Notes: generated by a model from the sequence alone, not told the origin. A DNA stretch of 64,000 bases from Streptomyces cellulosae (GCF_000721105.1 NZ_JOEV01000040.1:42676-106675); one strand, 5' to 3'; positions 16,519 to 28,202 are shown, numbered from the stretch's first letter. Made by a program: numbers and translations.

Positions 16519-16720
16519 CAGGTCGTGGGCGGCAGATCGTGGGGCCGGGTTGTAGGTACCAGGTCGTGGGCGGCAGATCGTGGGGCCGGGTTGTAGGTAC
16601 CAGGTCGTGGGCGGCAGATCGTGGGGCCGGGTTGCGGGTGTCAGGTCGTAGGTGCCCGGTCGTCGCCGGCAGCGAGGGGCCCTCGTTGCAGGTGTCAGGT
16701 CGTGGGCGCCAAGTCGTCGG
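16519..16720. repeat. 41-bp tandem repeats in a divergent intergenic region
   Basis: Three near-identical 41-bp units (16519, 16560, 16601) begin CAGGTCGTGGGCGGCAGATC and end with GGTTGTAGGTAC or GGTTGCGGGTGT. Degenerate copies lie on both sides (16455-16518 and 16642-16720). They fill most of the 530-bp gap between the hydratase operon and the divergent ABC gene. No gene is supported in that gap. Confidence 0.9.
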
Positions 16721-16799
16721 CGGCAGTGACATTTGTCCTGCCGGAGTCCGTACAAGCGCATCTGCCGGGCGGGGGCCCGGGATCCGTAGCGTCGTAGCC

Positions 16800-17711
16800 A
16801 TGACGAAGACGACTGGGGCACCACCGGCTGTGTCCTTCGCGGGGGCGGTCAAGACATACGGCGAGGTACGCGCCGTCGACGGGATCGATCTGCGGATCGC
16901 ACGCGGCGAGACGGTCGCGCTGCTCGGCCGCAACGGCGCCGGCAAGTCGACCAGCATCGCGCTGCTGCTCGGGCTCGTCGAGGCCGACGCGGGCGCGGTC
17001 GAGCTCTTCGGGGCGAGCCCGGAGCACTCCGTGCGCTCGGGACGGGTGGGCGCCATGCTGCAGGAGGGGCGGGCGGTGCCCCGGGTCACCGTCCGTGAGC
17101 TGGTCACCTTCGTGGCCGGCCGCTATCCGGCGCCGCTGCCGGTCGCGCGGGCGCTGGAGCTGGCCGGAATCGCCGAGCTGGCGGGGCGGCGCGTGGACCG
17201 GCTCTCCGGCGGGCAGACCCAGCGCGTGCGGTTCGCCGTGGCACTCGCCGGGAACCCCTCGCTGATCGTCCTGGACGAGCCGACCGCGGCCCTGGACGTG
17301 GAGGCGCGGCACGCCTTCTGGGACTCGATGCGGGCGTACGCGCGCCGCGGCCACACCGTCCTGTTCTCCACGCACCACCTGGAGGAGGCGGACGCGCACG
17401 CCGACCGGATCCTCGTCATCGACCGCGGCCGGATCGTCGCCGACGGCAGCGGTGACCTGCTGAAGCGGTCGGTGGGCGGCAACCTGGTCTCCTTCGACCT
17501 GGCCGGCCGCGGCACGCGGGGCCTGAGCCTGCTGCCCGGCGTGCGCTCGGTGGAGGTGCGCGGGGACCGGGCACGACTGCGCACCGACGACTCGGACGCC
17601 ACGGTGGTCGCCCTGGCCGAACTAGGCGCGGTACGCGGCCTGGAGGTCGCCCCGGCGTCGCTGGACGACGCGTTCCTCGCACTCACCGCACGGATCCCGG
17701 AGGCGGTGTGA
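16800..17711 (+). CDS. ABC transporter ATP-binding protein, DrrA-like
   Basis: The 303-residue ATPase has a Walker A motif LLGRNGAGKST, a Q-loop MLQEGRAVP, the signature RLSGGQTQRVRFA, Walker B LIVLDEPTAALD and a switch histidine in FSTHHLEEAD. The C-terminal ~80 residues (LPGVRSVEVRGDRARLRTDD) form the accessory domain seen in DrrA/CcmA-type drug or lipid exporters. The stop overlaps the permease start. Next come a histidine kinase and response regulator, an arrangement in which the two-component system typically controls the transporter. The substrate is unknown. An open frame continues upstream into the 41-bp repeats, but the ATG here begins the conserved protein. Confidence 0.92.
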   Translation: MTKTTGAPPAVSFAGAVKTYGEVRAVDGIDLRIARGETVALLGRNGAGKSTSIALLLGLVEADAGAVELFGASPEHSVRSGRVGAMLQEGRAVPRVTVRELVTFVAGRYPAPLPVARALELAGIAELAGRRVDRLSGGQTQRVRFAVALAGNPSLIVLDEPTAALDVEARHAFWDSMRAYARRGHTVLFSTHHLEEADAHADRILVIDRGRIVADGSGDLLKRSVGGNLVSFDLAGRGTRGLSLLPGVRSVEVRGDRARLRTDDSDATVVALAELGAVRGLEVAPASLDDAFLALTARIPEAV

Positions 17712-18427
17712 TGCTCGACTACCTGCGGCTGGAGGTGCGCCGGACCCTGCGGGACGTGGGCTTCGTGATCGGCGGTGTCGCGATGCCGGTCATGATGTAC
17801 CTGCTGTTCACCAACCTCGGTGAAAATGACGGGAGTTGGAAGGCCCAGGCGATGGTCGGCATGGCCGCGTACGGCGCGGTCGGCTCGGCCCTCAACACCG
17901 GCGGCGGGGTCGCCGAGGACCGGGCGACCGGCTGGCTGCGGCAGTTGCGGGTGACGCCGATGACCTCGCGCCAGGTCGTGGTCGGGCGGGCGCTGACCGG
18001 CTCGGTGACGGTGCTCCCGGCGATCGTCGCGGTGCTCGCGGCGGGCGGACTGCTCAACGGCGTACGCCTGGACGTCTGGCAGTGGGCGCTCGTCGCGGTG
18101 CTGCTGTGGCTCGGCTCGATCCCGTTCACACTGCTCGGGCTCGGCAACGGCTACCGGCTGACCGCGCAGACCACGGGCGTGACGAACATGGTGTGCAACC
18201 TGGGGCTGGCGGTGGTCGGCGGCCTGTGGTTCCCGGTCACGCTGTTCCCGGGCTGGCTGCGGTCCCTGTCGGTGTACACCCCGACGAACCGCTTCGCCGA
18301 ACTGGGCACGTCGGTGACCGGCGGGCACGCGCCGGCGCCCGGTGCGATCCTGGTGCTGCCTGTCTGGCTGCTGGTGTTCGGTTCGTACGCCGTGCTGTCC
18401 TACCGCCGGAGCGCGGGGACCATCTGA
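17711..18427 (+). CDS. ABC-2 type transporter permease
   Basis: The 238-residue membrane protein has six predicted helices (VGFVIGGVAMPVMMYLLF, ILVLPVWLLVFGSYAVLSYR and others) and the ABC-2 motif AEDRATGWLRQLRVTPM between helices 2 and 3. The ATG overlaps the ATPase stop by 1 nt (TGATG), with GGAGG 7 nt upstream, which explains why it is preferred over the GTG three bases earlier. Together with the ATPase it forms a DrrAB-like exporter. Confidence 0.9.
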   Translation: MLDYLRLEVRRTLRDVGFVIGGVAMPVMMYLLFTNLGENDGSWKAQAMVGMAAYGAVGSALNTGGGVAEDRATGWLRQLRVTPMTSRQVVVGRALTGSVTVLPAIVAVLAAGGLLNGVRLDVWQWALVAVLLWLGSIPFTLLGLGNGYRLTAQTTGVTNMVCNLGLAVVGGLWFPVTLFPGWLRSLSVYTPTNRFAELGTSVTGGHAPAPGAILVLPVWLLVFGSYAVLSYRRSAGTI

Positions 18428-18442
18428 TCGGGGGAACGAGAG

Positions 18443-19759
18443 ATGTCCTGGATACGAGGGGTCACCTGCCAGGCGGACCAGTGGCGGACGGCGCGGGCGC
18501 AGTGGCGGGCCGACATGGAGCGTTTCAAGGCCCGGAAGCGGGAGGCGGACAAGTCCGGGAAGGTGCCCGAGAATCCGGGTCCGCCGCCGACCGGCTTCTC
18601 GCTGCTGCCGTGGCTGCTGCTGGGCATGGGCTCCTTCTCCAACCTGCTCCAGGGCAAGACGGCGGACCCCTGGATCGGCGCGCTGGGGCTGGTCACCTTC
18701 AACTCGCTCTACATCTACGTCGTGTTCCGCGCGTTCGTGCGGGAGGCCAGGGAGGCGACCTCGACCCGGGTAGCGCTGGTGCTGATGGGCCTGGTGACCT
18801 GCGGGCTGGCCCTCGGATACGGCGGCAACTGGCTGCTGTTCTTCCCGCTGTTCGGCCTCGCGACCGGCGCGGTCGTCCGCACGCCGTACCTGCGCTGGGC
18901 CGGTACGGGAGTGGCGGTGCTCTCCGGCATCGTCTCCGTCACGCGCGACGGCTGGGGCGGCCTCAGCATCGCGTACGGCACCTGGATCTCGACGATGGTG
19001 ACGGCGGTGATCCTTTCCCTGTCCGAGGCGGTACGGGAACTGCGGGTGGCCCGTGAGGAGCTGGCGCGGCGGGCGGTGGAGCGGGAGCGGCTGCGGTTCT
19101 CCCGGGACCTGCACGATCTGCTCGGTCACACGATGTCCGTGATCGTGGTGAAGGCGGAGGCGGCCCGACGGCTGGCCGGCCGGGACCTGACCGCGGCGCT
19201 GGACCAGATCACCGACATCGAGTCCGTCGGCCGCCAGGCGCTGACCGAGATCCGCGAGGCGGTCACCGGCTACCGCGAGGGGAGCCTCGCCACGGAACTG
19301 GACCGGGCCCGCTCGGCGCTGTCCGCGGCGGGCATCGAACCCGTGGTGCGCCAGTCCGGGCCGCCGTTCACCCCGCAGACCGAGGCGCTGCTGAGCTGGG
19401 TGGTGCGCGAGGCGGTCACCAACGCCGTACGCCACAGTGGTGCGACCCGCTGCGAGATCACGGTCGCCGCCACCGCGGACCGCGTACGCCTGACGGTCGC
19501 GGACGACGGCCCCGGCACCTCCGCGACCGGTTCCGGCCCCGGCCCCGCCGAGGGCATCGGCGGAACCGGTCTCAAGGGCCTGACCGAACGCCTCGGTGCG
19601 GCGGGCGGCTCCCTGCGGGCCGGCCCGTCACCTCGAGGCGGCTTCACGGTCACCGCCGAACTCCCCGTGGATCAGGGGGAGTCGCCCCTGCCTACGACCT
19701 CCGGGCCCTCTGCGGCTTCCACGGCCTCTACGGCCTCTACGGCGCCCAGGCCGACGTGA
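18443..19759 (+). CDS. Sensor histidine kinase, DesK/NarX-type (HisKA_3)
   Basis: The 438-residue kinase has a basic N-terminal cytosolic segment (~50 residues) and about five or six membrane helices (residues ~50-190). HisKA_3 follows, with phospho-acceptor His224 in RLRFSRDLHDLLGHTMSVIV. The HATPase_c domain contains N-box VVREAVTNAVRHSGA and G boxes VADDGPGTS and GTGLKGLTERL. The C-terminal ~30 residues are repetitive (ASTASTASTA). It probably senses membrane or envelope stress and phosphorylates the LuxR-type regulator encoded 151 bp downstream, in turn regulating the upstream ABC exporter. The signal is unknown. Confidence 0.92.
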   Translation: MSWIRGVTCQADQWRTARAQWRADMERFKARKREADKSGKVPENPGPPPTGFSLLPWLLLGMGSFSNLLQGKTADPWIGALGLVTFNSLYIYVVFRAFVREAREATSTRVALVLMGLVTCGLALGYGGNWLLFFPLFGLATGAVVRTPYLRWAGTGVAVLSGIVSVTRDGWGGLSIAYGTWISTMVTAVILSLSEAVRELRVAREELARRAVERERLRFSRDLHDLLGHTMSVIVVKAEAARRLAGRDLTAALDQITDIESVGRQALTEIREAVTGYREGSLATELDRARSALSAAGIEPVVRQSGPPFTPQTEALLSWVVREAVTNAVRHSGATRCEITVAATADRVRLTVADDGPGTSATGSGPGPAEGIGGTGLKGLTERLGAAGGSLRAGPSPRGGFTVTAELPVDQGESPLPTTSGPSAASTASTASTAPRPT

Positions 19760-19910
19760 CCGCCCACCTCACGGCCGCCCACCTCACGGCCTCCGCCCGG
19801 CCCACGTCGTGCGCCCGACTCACGTCACCCGTCCAACGCACGCCATCCGCCAAGAACATGGCGCTGCCGAAGTCGTCGAGCCGCCGTTGCCCGCCACCTA
19901 CGCTTGGCCC

Positions 19911-20552
19911 GTGAACGAGATGCCCGGGGATCACCGGCCGCCGACGCGCGTGAGGGTCCTGCTCGCCGAGGACCAGGGAATGATGCGGGGCGCCCTCGCC
20001 CTGCTGCTCGGCATGGAGGAGGACATGGAGGTCGTCGCCCAGGTCGCGGCGGGCGACGCGATCGTGGACGCCGCGCTGACCCACCGGCCGGACGTGGCCC
20101 TGCTGGACATCGAACTGCCGGGCATGAGCGGCCTGGACGCGGCGGCCGAACTGCGCCGACAGCTCCCGCGGTGCCGGGTGCTGATCCTCACCACCTTCGG
20201 ACGGCCCGGCTATCTGCGCCGTGCCATGGAGGCGGGCGCGGCGGGCTTCCTGGTCAAGGACGGTCCGGTGGAGGACCTCGCCGCCGCGATCCGGCGCGTA
20301 CTGGACGGCGAGACGGTCATCGACCCGGCGCTCGCGGCAGCCGCGCTCAGCGCCGGCCCCAATCCGCTCACGGCCCGCGAGTGCGACGCCCTCAAGGCCT
20401 CCGCGGACGGCGCGACCGTCGCCGACATAGCCGCCCGCCTCCACCTCTCGGAGTCCACGGTCCGCAACTACCTCTCCTCCGCCATCGGTAAAACGGGCAC
20501 CCGCAACCGCATGGAGGCAATGCGGGAGGCCCGCCGCCAGGGTTGGCTGTAG
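19911..20552 (+). CDS. LuxR/NarL-family response regulator
   Basis: The protein has 213 residues. The receiver domain begins VRVLLAEDQGMMRGALALLL, with phospho-acceptor Asp at about residue 66 in VALLDIELPGMSG and switch Thr/Lys in LILTTFGRPG and FLVKDGPVE. The C-terminal LuxR helix-turn-helix is LTARECDALKASADGATVAD then LHLSESTVRNYLSSAIGKTG. A GTG is used as start; an ATG nine bases later is equally possible. There is no Shine-Dalgarno, and a -10-like TACGCT lies 6 bp before the GTG, so the mRNA may be leaderless. It is the partner of the upstream kinase. Confidence 0.9.
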   Translation: MNEMPGDHRPPTRVRVLLAEDQGMMRGALALLLGMEEDMEVVAQVAAGDAIVDAALTHRPDVALLDIELPGMSGLDAAAELRRQLPRCRVLILTTFGRPGYLRRAMEAGAAGFLVKDGPVEDLAAAIRRVLDGETVIDPALAAAALSAGPNPLTARECDALKASADGATVADIAARLHLSESTVRNYLSSAIGKTGTRNRMEAMREARRQGWL

Positions 20553-20639
20553 TCCAGAACAGTCGCAGCAACGGAGCAGTCCTCAAGAAGGCCCCACCGG
20601 CACGCCGCCCCTCAACTGGAACTGGACTCTCCCGTCCCC

Positions 20640-22070
20640 TCAGCCCGTCGGAACCCTCCGCGGCAGCGCGAGGAGCATCAGCACCAGCCCGCCCAGCAGC
20701 ACTCCGGTGCCCACCCGGAACACCAGCGCGTACCCGTCCGTCAGTGCTCCCGGGGTGTCGTTGCCCTCCGAACGTGCCGCCGCGATGGTCGACATGACGG
20801 CGAGGCCCAGGGAACCGCCCATGGTGCGGGAGGTGTTGACGAGGCCGGAGACCAGGCCGGCCTCTCCCGGTGTCGCCCCGGACGTGGCGAGGGCGGCCAG
20901 CGGGGTGGTGGCGAGGCCCGCGCCGAGCATCATCAGGATGCCGGGGATCATGATCGCGGTGAGATAGGTCCCGTCGGCCCGCAGCGTCGACTGCCAGGCG
21001 AAACCGGCGGCAGCCACCGCCGTTCCCAGGACCGCCACGGTGCGCGGTCCGAGCGTCCGCATGAACCGGGGTGCGAGCTTCGACCCGAGGATCACGGCCA
21101 GCGAGCTGGGTACGAGGGCGAGTCCGGCGTCCAGCGGGGAATAGCCGAGGACGTTCTGGGCGTACAGCGTCATGAAGAACCACATGCAGAACATCGCGGA
21201 GCCGCTGAGGAACATGGCCGCGTTCGCCGACCAGACCGCCCGCACCCGCAGCAGCGGGAGCGGCATCAGCGGAGCCGCCGTACGGGACTCGACGGCGAGG
21301 AAGAGGGCGATCAGCGCGAGGCCGGCCAGCAGCGGCACCACGGTCGTCACGGCCGTCCAGCCCGCCGCCTCGGTCTGCGAGATGCCGTACGCCAGGGTCG
21401 CCAGGCCCGCGGTCGCCAGCAGCGCGCCGGGCAGGTCGAGGCGCCGTCCGTCCCCGGCGCGGCTCTCGGGCAGCCGGAGCACCGAGCCGACCAGGACGAT
21501 CGCACCGATCGGCACGTTGATCAGCAGCACCCAGCGCCAGGACAGCACGTCCACCAGCGCCCCGCCGACCAGCCCGCCCGCCGCGCCGCCGCCCCCGCCG
21601 ACGGCCGTCCAGGTCGCGATCGCGCGGGCGCGGGCCGGGCCCTGCGGTACGGCGGACGTGACGATCGTCAGCGTGGCGGGCGCGAGGACCGCCGCGCCCA
21701 GCCCCTGCACGGCCCGCGCCACCAGCAGCTGCCAGCTCTCCTGAGCGAGCCCGCCGCCCAGCGAGGCCAGCGTGAACAGGCCGAGGCCCACGACGAACAT
21801 CCGTTTGCGGCCGTAGAGGTCGCCGGCCCGTCCGCCGAGCAGCATGAACCCCGCGAAGGCGATGGAGTACGCGTTGACCACCCACTGAAGGCCCTGCTCA
21901 CTCAGCCCCAGTTCGGCCCGCATCGACGGCAGCGCCACATTGACGACGGACACGTCGAGCACGACCAGGAACTGTCCGGCACAGGCGAGCACCACCAGCA
22001 GCCAGGCGGGAGGGGCGGTACGGGGGCGGGACGTACGCGTCACGTCAGCGGATTCGAGCATGACCGCCAT
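20640..22070 (-). CDS. MFS drug exporter, DHA2 (EmrB/QacA) family
   Basis: The 476-residue protein has ~14 membrane helices. DHA2 signatures are FLVVLDVSVVNVALPSM in helix 1, GGRAGDLYGRKRMFVVGL (motif A) between helices 2 and 3, and RAVQGLGAAVLAPATLT. It should export drugs or secondary metabolites using the proton gradient. It converges on the response regulator gene and diverges from the next MFS gene. The 268-bp spacer between them carries direct repeats that may be operators. The start is ATG, but MLESADVTR three codons later is also possible. Confidence 0.92.
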   Translation of the reverse strand: MAVMLESADVTRTSRPRTAPPAWLLVVLACAGQFLVVLDVSVVNVALPSMRAELGLSEQGLQWVVNAYSIAFAGFMLLGGRAGDLYGRKRMFVVGLGLFTLASLGGGLAQESWQLLVARAVQGLGAAVLAPATLTIVTSAVPQGPARARAIATWTAVGGGGGAAGGLVGGALVDVLSWRWVLLINVPIGAIVLVGSVLRLPESRAGDGRRLDLPGALLATAGLATLAYGISQTEAAGWTAVTTVVPLLAGLALIALFLAVESRTAAPLMPLPLLRVRAVWSANAAMFLSGSAMFCMWFFMTLYAQNVLGYSPLDAGLALVPSSLAVILGSKLAPRFMRTLGPRTVAVLGTAVAAAGFAWQSTLRADGTYLTAIMIPGILMMLGAGLATTPLAALATSGATPGEAGLVSGLVNTSRTMGGSLGLAVMSTIAAARSEGNDTPGALTDGYALVFRVGTGVLLGGLVLMLLALPRRVPTG

Positions 22071-22247
22071 GCTCTCAACGGAGCGACGGCCGCCGCATCG
22101 GGATTTCGGCCCGGCGGACCTCGGCCCCGGGGCCTACTCCCCCCACCTACTCCTCCGCCTGCCGACGGCGCGAACCCCAAGAGAAGATAAAGAAATCGTT
22201 AGTACGCCAAAGCATCGGAATAGTTGCCCAGGCGCACAGGGTTCACC

Positions 22248-22273
22248 TTGCACGTACCCGTTGCAGGTACTCG
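22248..22273. promoter_or_regulatory. Pair of 13-bp direct repeats between divergent MFS genes
   Basis: TTGCACGTACCCG (22248) is followed immediately by TTGCAGGTACTCG (22261), and TGCAC follows at 22274. A second doublet with CTCGTGCA cores lies at 22271 and 22287. This sits 65-90 bp before the start of the MFS gene at 22339. The regular spacing suggests a regulator site, but the regulator is unknown. Confidence 0.4.
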
Positions 22274-22338
22274 TGCACCTCTCCGTTCTCGTGCATGTGT
22301 TCGTTGCCCCTCCGTTCCAGGCCTGGAGGCCTCACTTC

Positions 22339-24895
<2,557 letters not shown>

Positions 24896-24917
24896 GGGCC
24901 CGGTTAGAGTCGCAGAC

Positions 24918-25910
24918 GTGTCGTACGTAGGCCCCGACTTCGAACCGTCCGAGCCCCGCCGTCCCCGGCGCGGCCCGTTGACCATCGCTCTCGCCGCGCT
25001 CGTGCCGGGCGCCCTGCTGGGATGGCTGGTGTACGAGGCGGTGGGCGGCGGCGGGGACTCCGGCGGCTCCGCCGGCGCGGTGGGGACCGCCGCCTCCGCG
25101 AGCGCGCCCGCCTCCCCCACGACGCCCAGGTCCGCGGGTGACGACGACAAACCGGGCGGCTCTCCGAAGCCGACCCCGGCCGCCACGCCGTCGACGTCCG
25201 CCCCGGGCTCGGGGTCCGGCTCCGGGTCCGGGTCCGGGTCCCTCAAGGGCAAGGTCGTCGTCATCGACCCGGGGCACAACCCCGGCAACTTCCGGCACGC
25301 CGCCGAGATCAACCGCAAGGTGAACATCGGGACCAACTCGAAGGAGTGCGACACCACCGGGACGGCCACCAACTCCGGGTACGAGGAAGCCCGGTTCACG
25401 CTGGACGTGGCCCACCGGATGCGCACGCTGCTCCAGGAGCAGGGCGCCACGGTGGAGCTGACGCAGGACGGTGACCGGCCGTACGGTCCGTGCGTGGACG
25501 AGCGCGCCCTGATCGGCAACCGGGCGCACGCGGACGCCGTGGTGTCGATCCACGCGGACGGCTCGGCCGCCGGCAACCGCGGCTTCCACGTGATCCTGCC
25601 GGGCCCGGTGCACTCGGGCGCCGCCGACACCCGCGCCGTCGTGGCCCCTTCGCGTGCGCTCGGCGAGCGCGTCGCGGGCGCCTTCGTACGCGTCACGGGC
25701 AGCGCGCCGTCCAACTACATCGGGGGCGGTACCGGCCTGGTCACCCGTACCGACCTGGGCGGACTCAATCTGTCCACGGTTCCCAAGGTGTTCATCGAGT
25801 GCGGCAACATGCGCGACAGCAAGGACGCGGCACTGCTGACCAGTGGGACGTGGCGGCAGAAAGCGGCGCAGGGGATCTCTGAGGGAATCGTGAGTTTCCT
25901 GCGCGAGTAG
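24918..25910 (+). CDS. N-acetylmuramoyl-L-alanine amidase (Amidase_3), membrane-anchored
   Basis: The protein has 330 residues with a GTG start. A -10-like TAGAGT ends 7 bp before it and no ribosome site is seen, so the transcript may be leaderless. One N-terminal membrane segment (LTIALAALVPGALLGWLVYEA) is followed by a ~60-residue low-complexity Ser/Gly/Pro linker (GSGSGSGSGS). The catalytic domain has the zinc ligands in VVVIDPGHNPGN, the Glu in GYEEARFTLDV, the His in VSIHADGSAAGNRGFHV and the Glu in KVFIECGNMRDSKDA. It should cleave the lactyl-amide bond between MurNAc and the stem peptide outside the cell, and so act in wall remodelling. Confidence 0.92.
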   Translation: MSYVGPDFEPSEPRRPRRGPLTIALAALVPGALLGWLVYEAVGGGGDSGGSAGAVGTAASASAPASPTTPRSAGDDDKPGGSPKPTPAATPSTSAPGSGSGSGSGSGSLKGKVVVIDPGHNPGNFRHAAEINRKVNIGTNSKECDTTGTATNSGYEEARFTLDVAHRMRTLLQEQGATVELTQDGDRPYGPCVDERALIGNRAHADAVVSIHADGSAAGNRGFHVILPGPVHSGAADTRAVVAPSRALGERVAGAFVRVTGSAPSNYIGGGTGLVTRTDLGGLNLSTVPKVFIECGNMRDSKDAALLTSGTWRQKAAQGISEGIVSFLRE

Positions 25911-25997
25911 TCATCAAGGCACTGATCCGGGCGGACACCCTGTTCGGACGGACGATAGTGTCGTCCCGACGAGACGACTGAACCGAAGGACCTTGAA

Positions 25998-26819
25998 GTG
26001 AATATCCGCTCCCTCACTAGAGGCGACGGCGTGGTGATCGGAGCAGCGGTATTGCTGTTGATCGCGTCGTTCCTCGACATCTACTCGGCCGACGGAGCCC
26101 CGGACAGCTACGACTTCCCCAACGCCTGGGCGAGCGGTCCGGTCCTGATGGGTGTCGTGCTGGCGGGCATCTTCGGCGCCGCGCTCGTCGTCCTGTCCCG
26201 GGGCCTGCCCCAGATGCCGAAGCCGCTCGGCCTCGATCTCGGCCAGTTCGGGGTCGCGTTGACGGTCTTCGCCGCGTGGAGCGCGCTCGGGAACGTCTTC
26301 GACCCGGCCGGCGGCTTCGACAACATGCCGGGCGTCGACAACGACAGCCTCAACGCCGGCGTCGGTCTGATCCTGATGCTGATCGCCACCCTGGTGATGG
26401 CGGCGGCGGCCGTCGCCGGTCCTCTCGTCCCGGCCCTGAAGGGCGCCCTCGTCCCCGCCCCCAAGCCCGCCGCCCCGCAGCCCTACGGCGCCCAGCCCCC
26501 CGGTGGTTACGGCTACCCGGGCGCCCCGCAGCAGGGTCAGCCGTACGGCGGTCAGCCGCAGCCGGGTCAGCCCTACGGCGCCCAGCCGCAGCAGGCGCAG
26601 GCCCCCCAGCCGCCGGCGCAGGAGTTCTCGCCGTTCTGGTTCGCCGTACCGGTGCCGCGTCCGCTGTTCGCGGAGGACGGTTCGCCGACGCCGATCGCCG
26701 AACTCGCCCCCGGTACCTGGTATCTCGCGGTCGAGCAGCGCGGTCAGGCGCTGGTGGCGCAGACGCAGGACGGCCGTCGTGGCGTACTGCAGGACACCAG
26801 CGGGATCCAGCGCGGCTGA
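25998..26819 (+). CDS. Four-helix membrane protein with Pro/Gln/Tyr-rich tail
   Basis: The 273-residue protein starts at GTG after GAAGGA. Four membrane helices lie in residues ~12-155 (VVIGAAVLLLIASFLDIYSA, GPVLMGVVLAGIFGAALVVL, VALTVFAAWSALGNVF, GVGLILMLIATLVMAAAAVA). A Pro/Gln/Tyr/Gly-rich repeat region follows (QPYGAQPPGGYGYPGAPQQG) and then a C-terminal beta-rich domain (GTWYLAVEQRGQALVAQTQD). The layout resembles DUF5336-like proteins of actinobacteria. The role is unknown; the tail could bind envelope or division proteins. Confidence 0.85.
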   Translation: MNIRSLTRGDGVVIGAAVLLLIASFLDIYSADGAPDSYDFPNAWASGPVLMGVVLAGIFGAALVVLSRGLPQMPKPLGLDLGQFGVALTVFAAWSALGNVFDPAGGFDNMPGVDNDSLNAGVGLILMLIATLVMAAAAVAGPLVPALKGALVPAPKPAAPQPYGAQPPGGYGYPGAPQQGQPYGGQPQPGQPYGAQPQQAQAPQPPAQEFSPFWFAVPVPRPLFAEDGSPTPIAELAPGTWYLAVEQRGQALVAQTQDGRRGVLQDTSGIQRG

Positions 26820-26853
26820 GGTACGTGAGTCCGCGGGTCCGTCGACGCGTGTA

Positions 26854-26883
26854 CGGCCCCTCGCCCTTCCGGGCGGGGGGCCG
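26854..26883 (+). terminator. Hairpin terminator
   Basis: CGGCCCCTCGCCC and GGGCGGGGGGCCG form a 13-bp stem with one G-T pair and a TTCC loop, 34 bp after the membrane-protein stop codon. Confidence 0.8.
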
Positions 26884-26912
26884 TTGTCGTACAGTCGCAG
26901 CCCGACCGGCAA

Positions 26913-26927
26913 CTGACATTCCGTCAG
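26913..26927. promoter_or_regulatory. Inverted repeat CTGAC-N5-GTCAG upstream of LLM oxidoreductase
   Basis: CTGACATTCCGTCAG has perfect 5-bp arms and lies 15 bp before the start codon, overlapping where RNA polymerase or the ribosome would bind. It matches the elements at 16412 and 34959. Confidence 0.55.
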
Positions 26928-26942
26928 ACCTCTGGAGGCGCC

Positions 26943-27953
26943 ATGCGGCTCGGGCTCGCACTCGGCTACTGGGGCCGCGGTCCCGGCGCGGACCATGTGA
27001 CGCTGGCGCGGGAGGCGGAGCGGCTCGGCTACGACTCCGTGTGGACCGCCGAGTCCTGGGGCTCGGACGCGTTCACCCCGCTCACCTGGATCGCCGCGCA
27101 GACCTCGAGGATCAAACTGGGTACGGCGGTTGCCCAGATGGCGGCCCGGTCCCCGACCACCACCGCCATGCACGCCCTCACCCTGGACCACCTCTCCGGC
27201 GGCCGGATGATGCTGGGGCTCGGCCTGTCCGGCCCGCAGGTGGTCGAGGGCTGGTACGGGCGGCCGTTCCCGAAGTCGCCGCTGACCGCGACCCGGGAGT
27301 ACGTCGACGTCGTACGGCAGGTGCTGCGGCGCGAGGCACCGGTGGAACTGGACGGACGTTTCCACCCCCTCCCCTATCGTGGCCCGGACGCCACGGGACT
27401 CGGCAAACCTCTCAAGTCCATCACCCACCCCCTGCGCTCCACGCTCCCCGTCCTGCTCGGCGCGGAGGGCCCGAAGAACGTGGCCCAGACGACCCGGATC
27501 GCGGACGGCTGGCTGCCGCTGTACTGGTCACCGACCCGCCCCGAGGCGTACGGGGACGCGGTGGGCGATCTCCCGGACGGCTTCCTGGTCGCGCCCATGG
27601 CCCAGGTCCGGGTCTGTGACGACGTCTCGGAAGGGCTGCTGCCCGTCAAGGCGATGCTCGGCTTCTACATCGGCGGGATGGGCCACGCGGCCCGCAACTT
27701 CCACGCCGATCTCATGGGGCGCATGGGGTACGAGGAGCAGGCCCGGCGGATCCAGGAGCTGTTTCTGTCCGGCCGCCGCGAGGAGGCCGTGCTCGCCGTA
27801 CCGGACGCCTTCGCCGACGAGATCTCGCTGGTCGGCCCGCGGGAACGCATCGCCGAACGGCTGGAGTCGTGGCGCAAGGGCCCGGTGACGGACCTGCTGG
27901 CGCTGGCACCGGACCCGCGGACCCTGCGGGTGCTGGCGGAGCTCAACTCCTAG
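26943..27953 (+). CDS. LLM-class F420-dependent oxidoreductase (Rv3520c-like)
   Basis: The 336-residue TIM-barrel protein is of the luciferase-like family. It begins MRLGLALGYWGRGPGADHVT and contains the family blocks VWTAESWGSDAFTPLTWIAA, ALTLDHLSGGRMMLGLGLSG, PQVVEGWYGRPF and PVLLGAEGPKNVAQTTRIAD. These closely resemble my memory of M. tuberculosis Rv3520c, a member of the KstR/cholesterol gene set that is predicted to use coenzyme F420. The start is clear from CTGGAGG 6 bp upstream. The substrate is unproven; a steroid or acyl-CoA intermediate is inferred from the family and from the shared palindrome upstream. Confidence 0.9.
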   Translation: MRLGLALGYWGRGPGADHVTLAREAERLGYDSVWTAESWGSDAFTPLTWIAAQTSRIKLGTAVAQMAARSPTTTAMHALTLDHLSGGRMMLGLGLSGPQVVEGWYGRPFPKSPLTATREYVDVVRQVLRREAPVELDGRFHPLPYRGPDATGLGKPLKSITHPLRSTLPVLLGAEGPKNVAQTTRIADGWLPLYWSPTRPEAYGDAVGDLPDGFLVAPMAQVRVCDDVSEGLLPVKAMLGFYIGGMGHAARNFHADLMGRMGYEEQARRIQELFLSGRREEAVLAVPDAFADEISLVGPRERIAERLESWRKGPVTDLLALAPDPRTLRVLAELNS

Positions 27954-28202
27954 CGGGGTCTCGGGGCGGACGGGGGCGTGCGGTCTGTCTGTGTCGGACA
28001 CCTGCTCTCCTGCCTCTCCCGGAGGCTGGAGCATGAGCCACCCTGCCCAACACCGGGCAACGGCAAAGCGAAGACTGGATGAACGGAAGGACAAAGGGAG
28101 TTGACGTCCCGTCGGTCACCGGCCGGCACCGGTTCCGGGGCGAGGTGAGGGCGCCGGACACGGCCCTGGTTTCAAACAGGGATTCGGGGCCATCCGATAG
28201 AC

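Noticed and set aside
20392..21885. 497-codon frame opposite and out of phase with the MFS gene
   Set aside because: Its Arg/Gly-rich sequence is typical of a high-GC shadow frame. The MFS frame has all family motifs.
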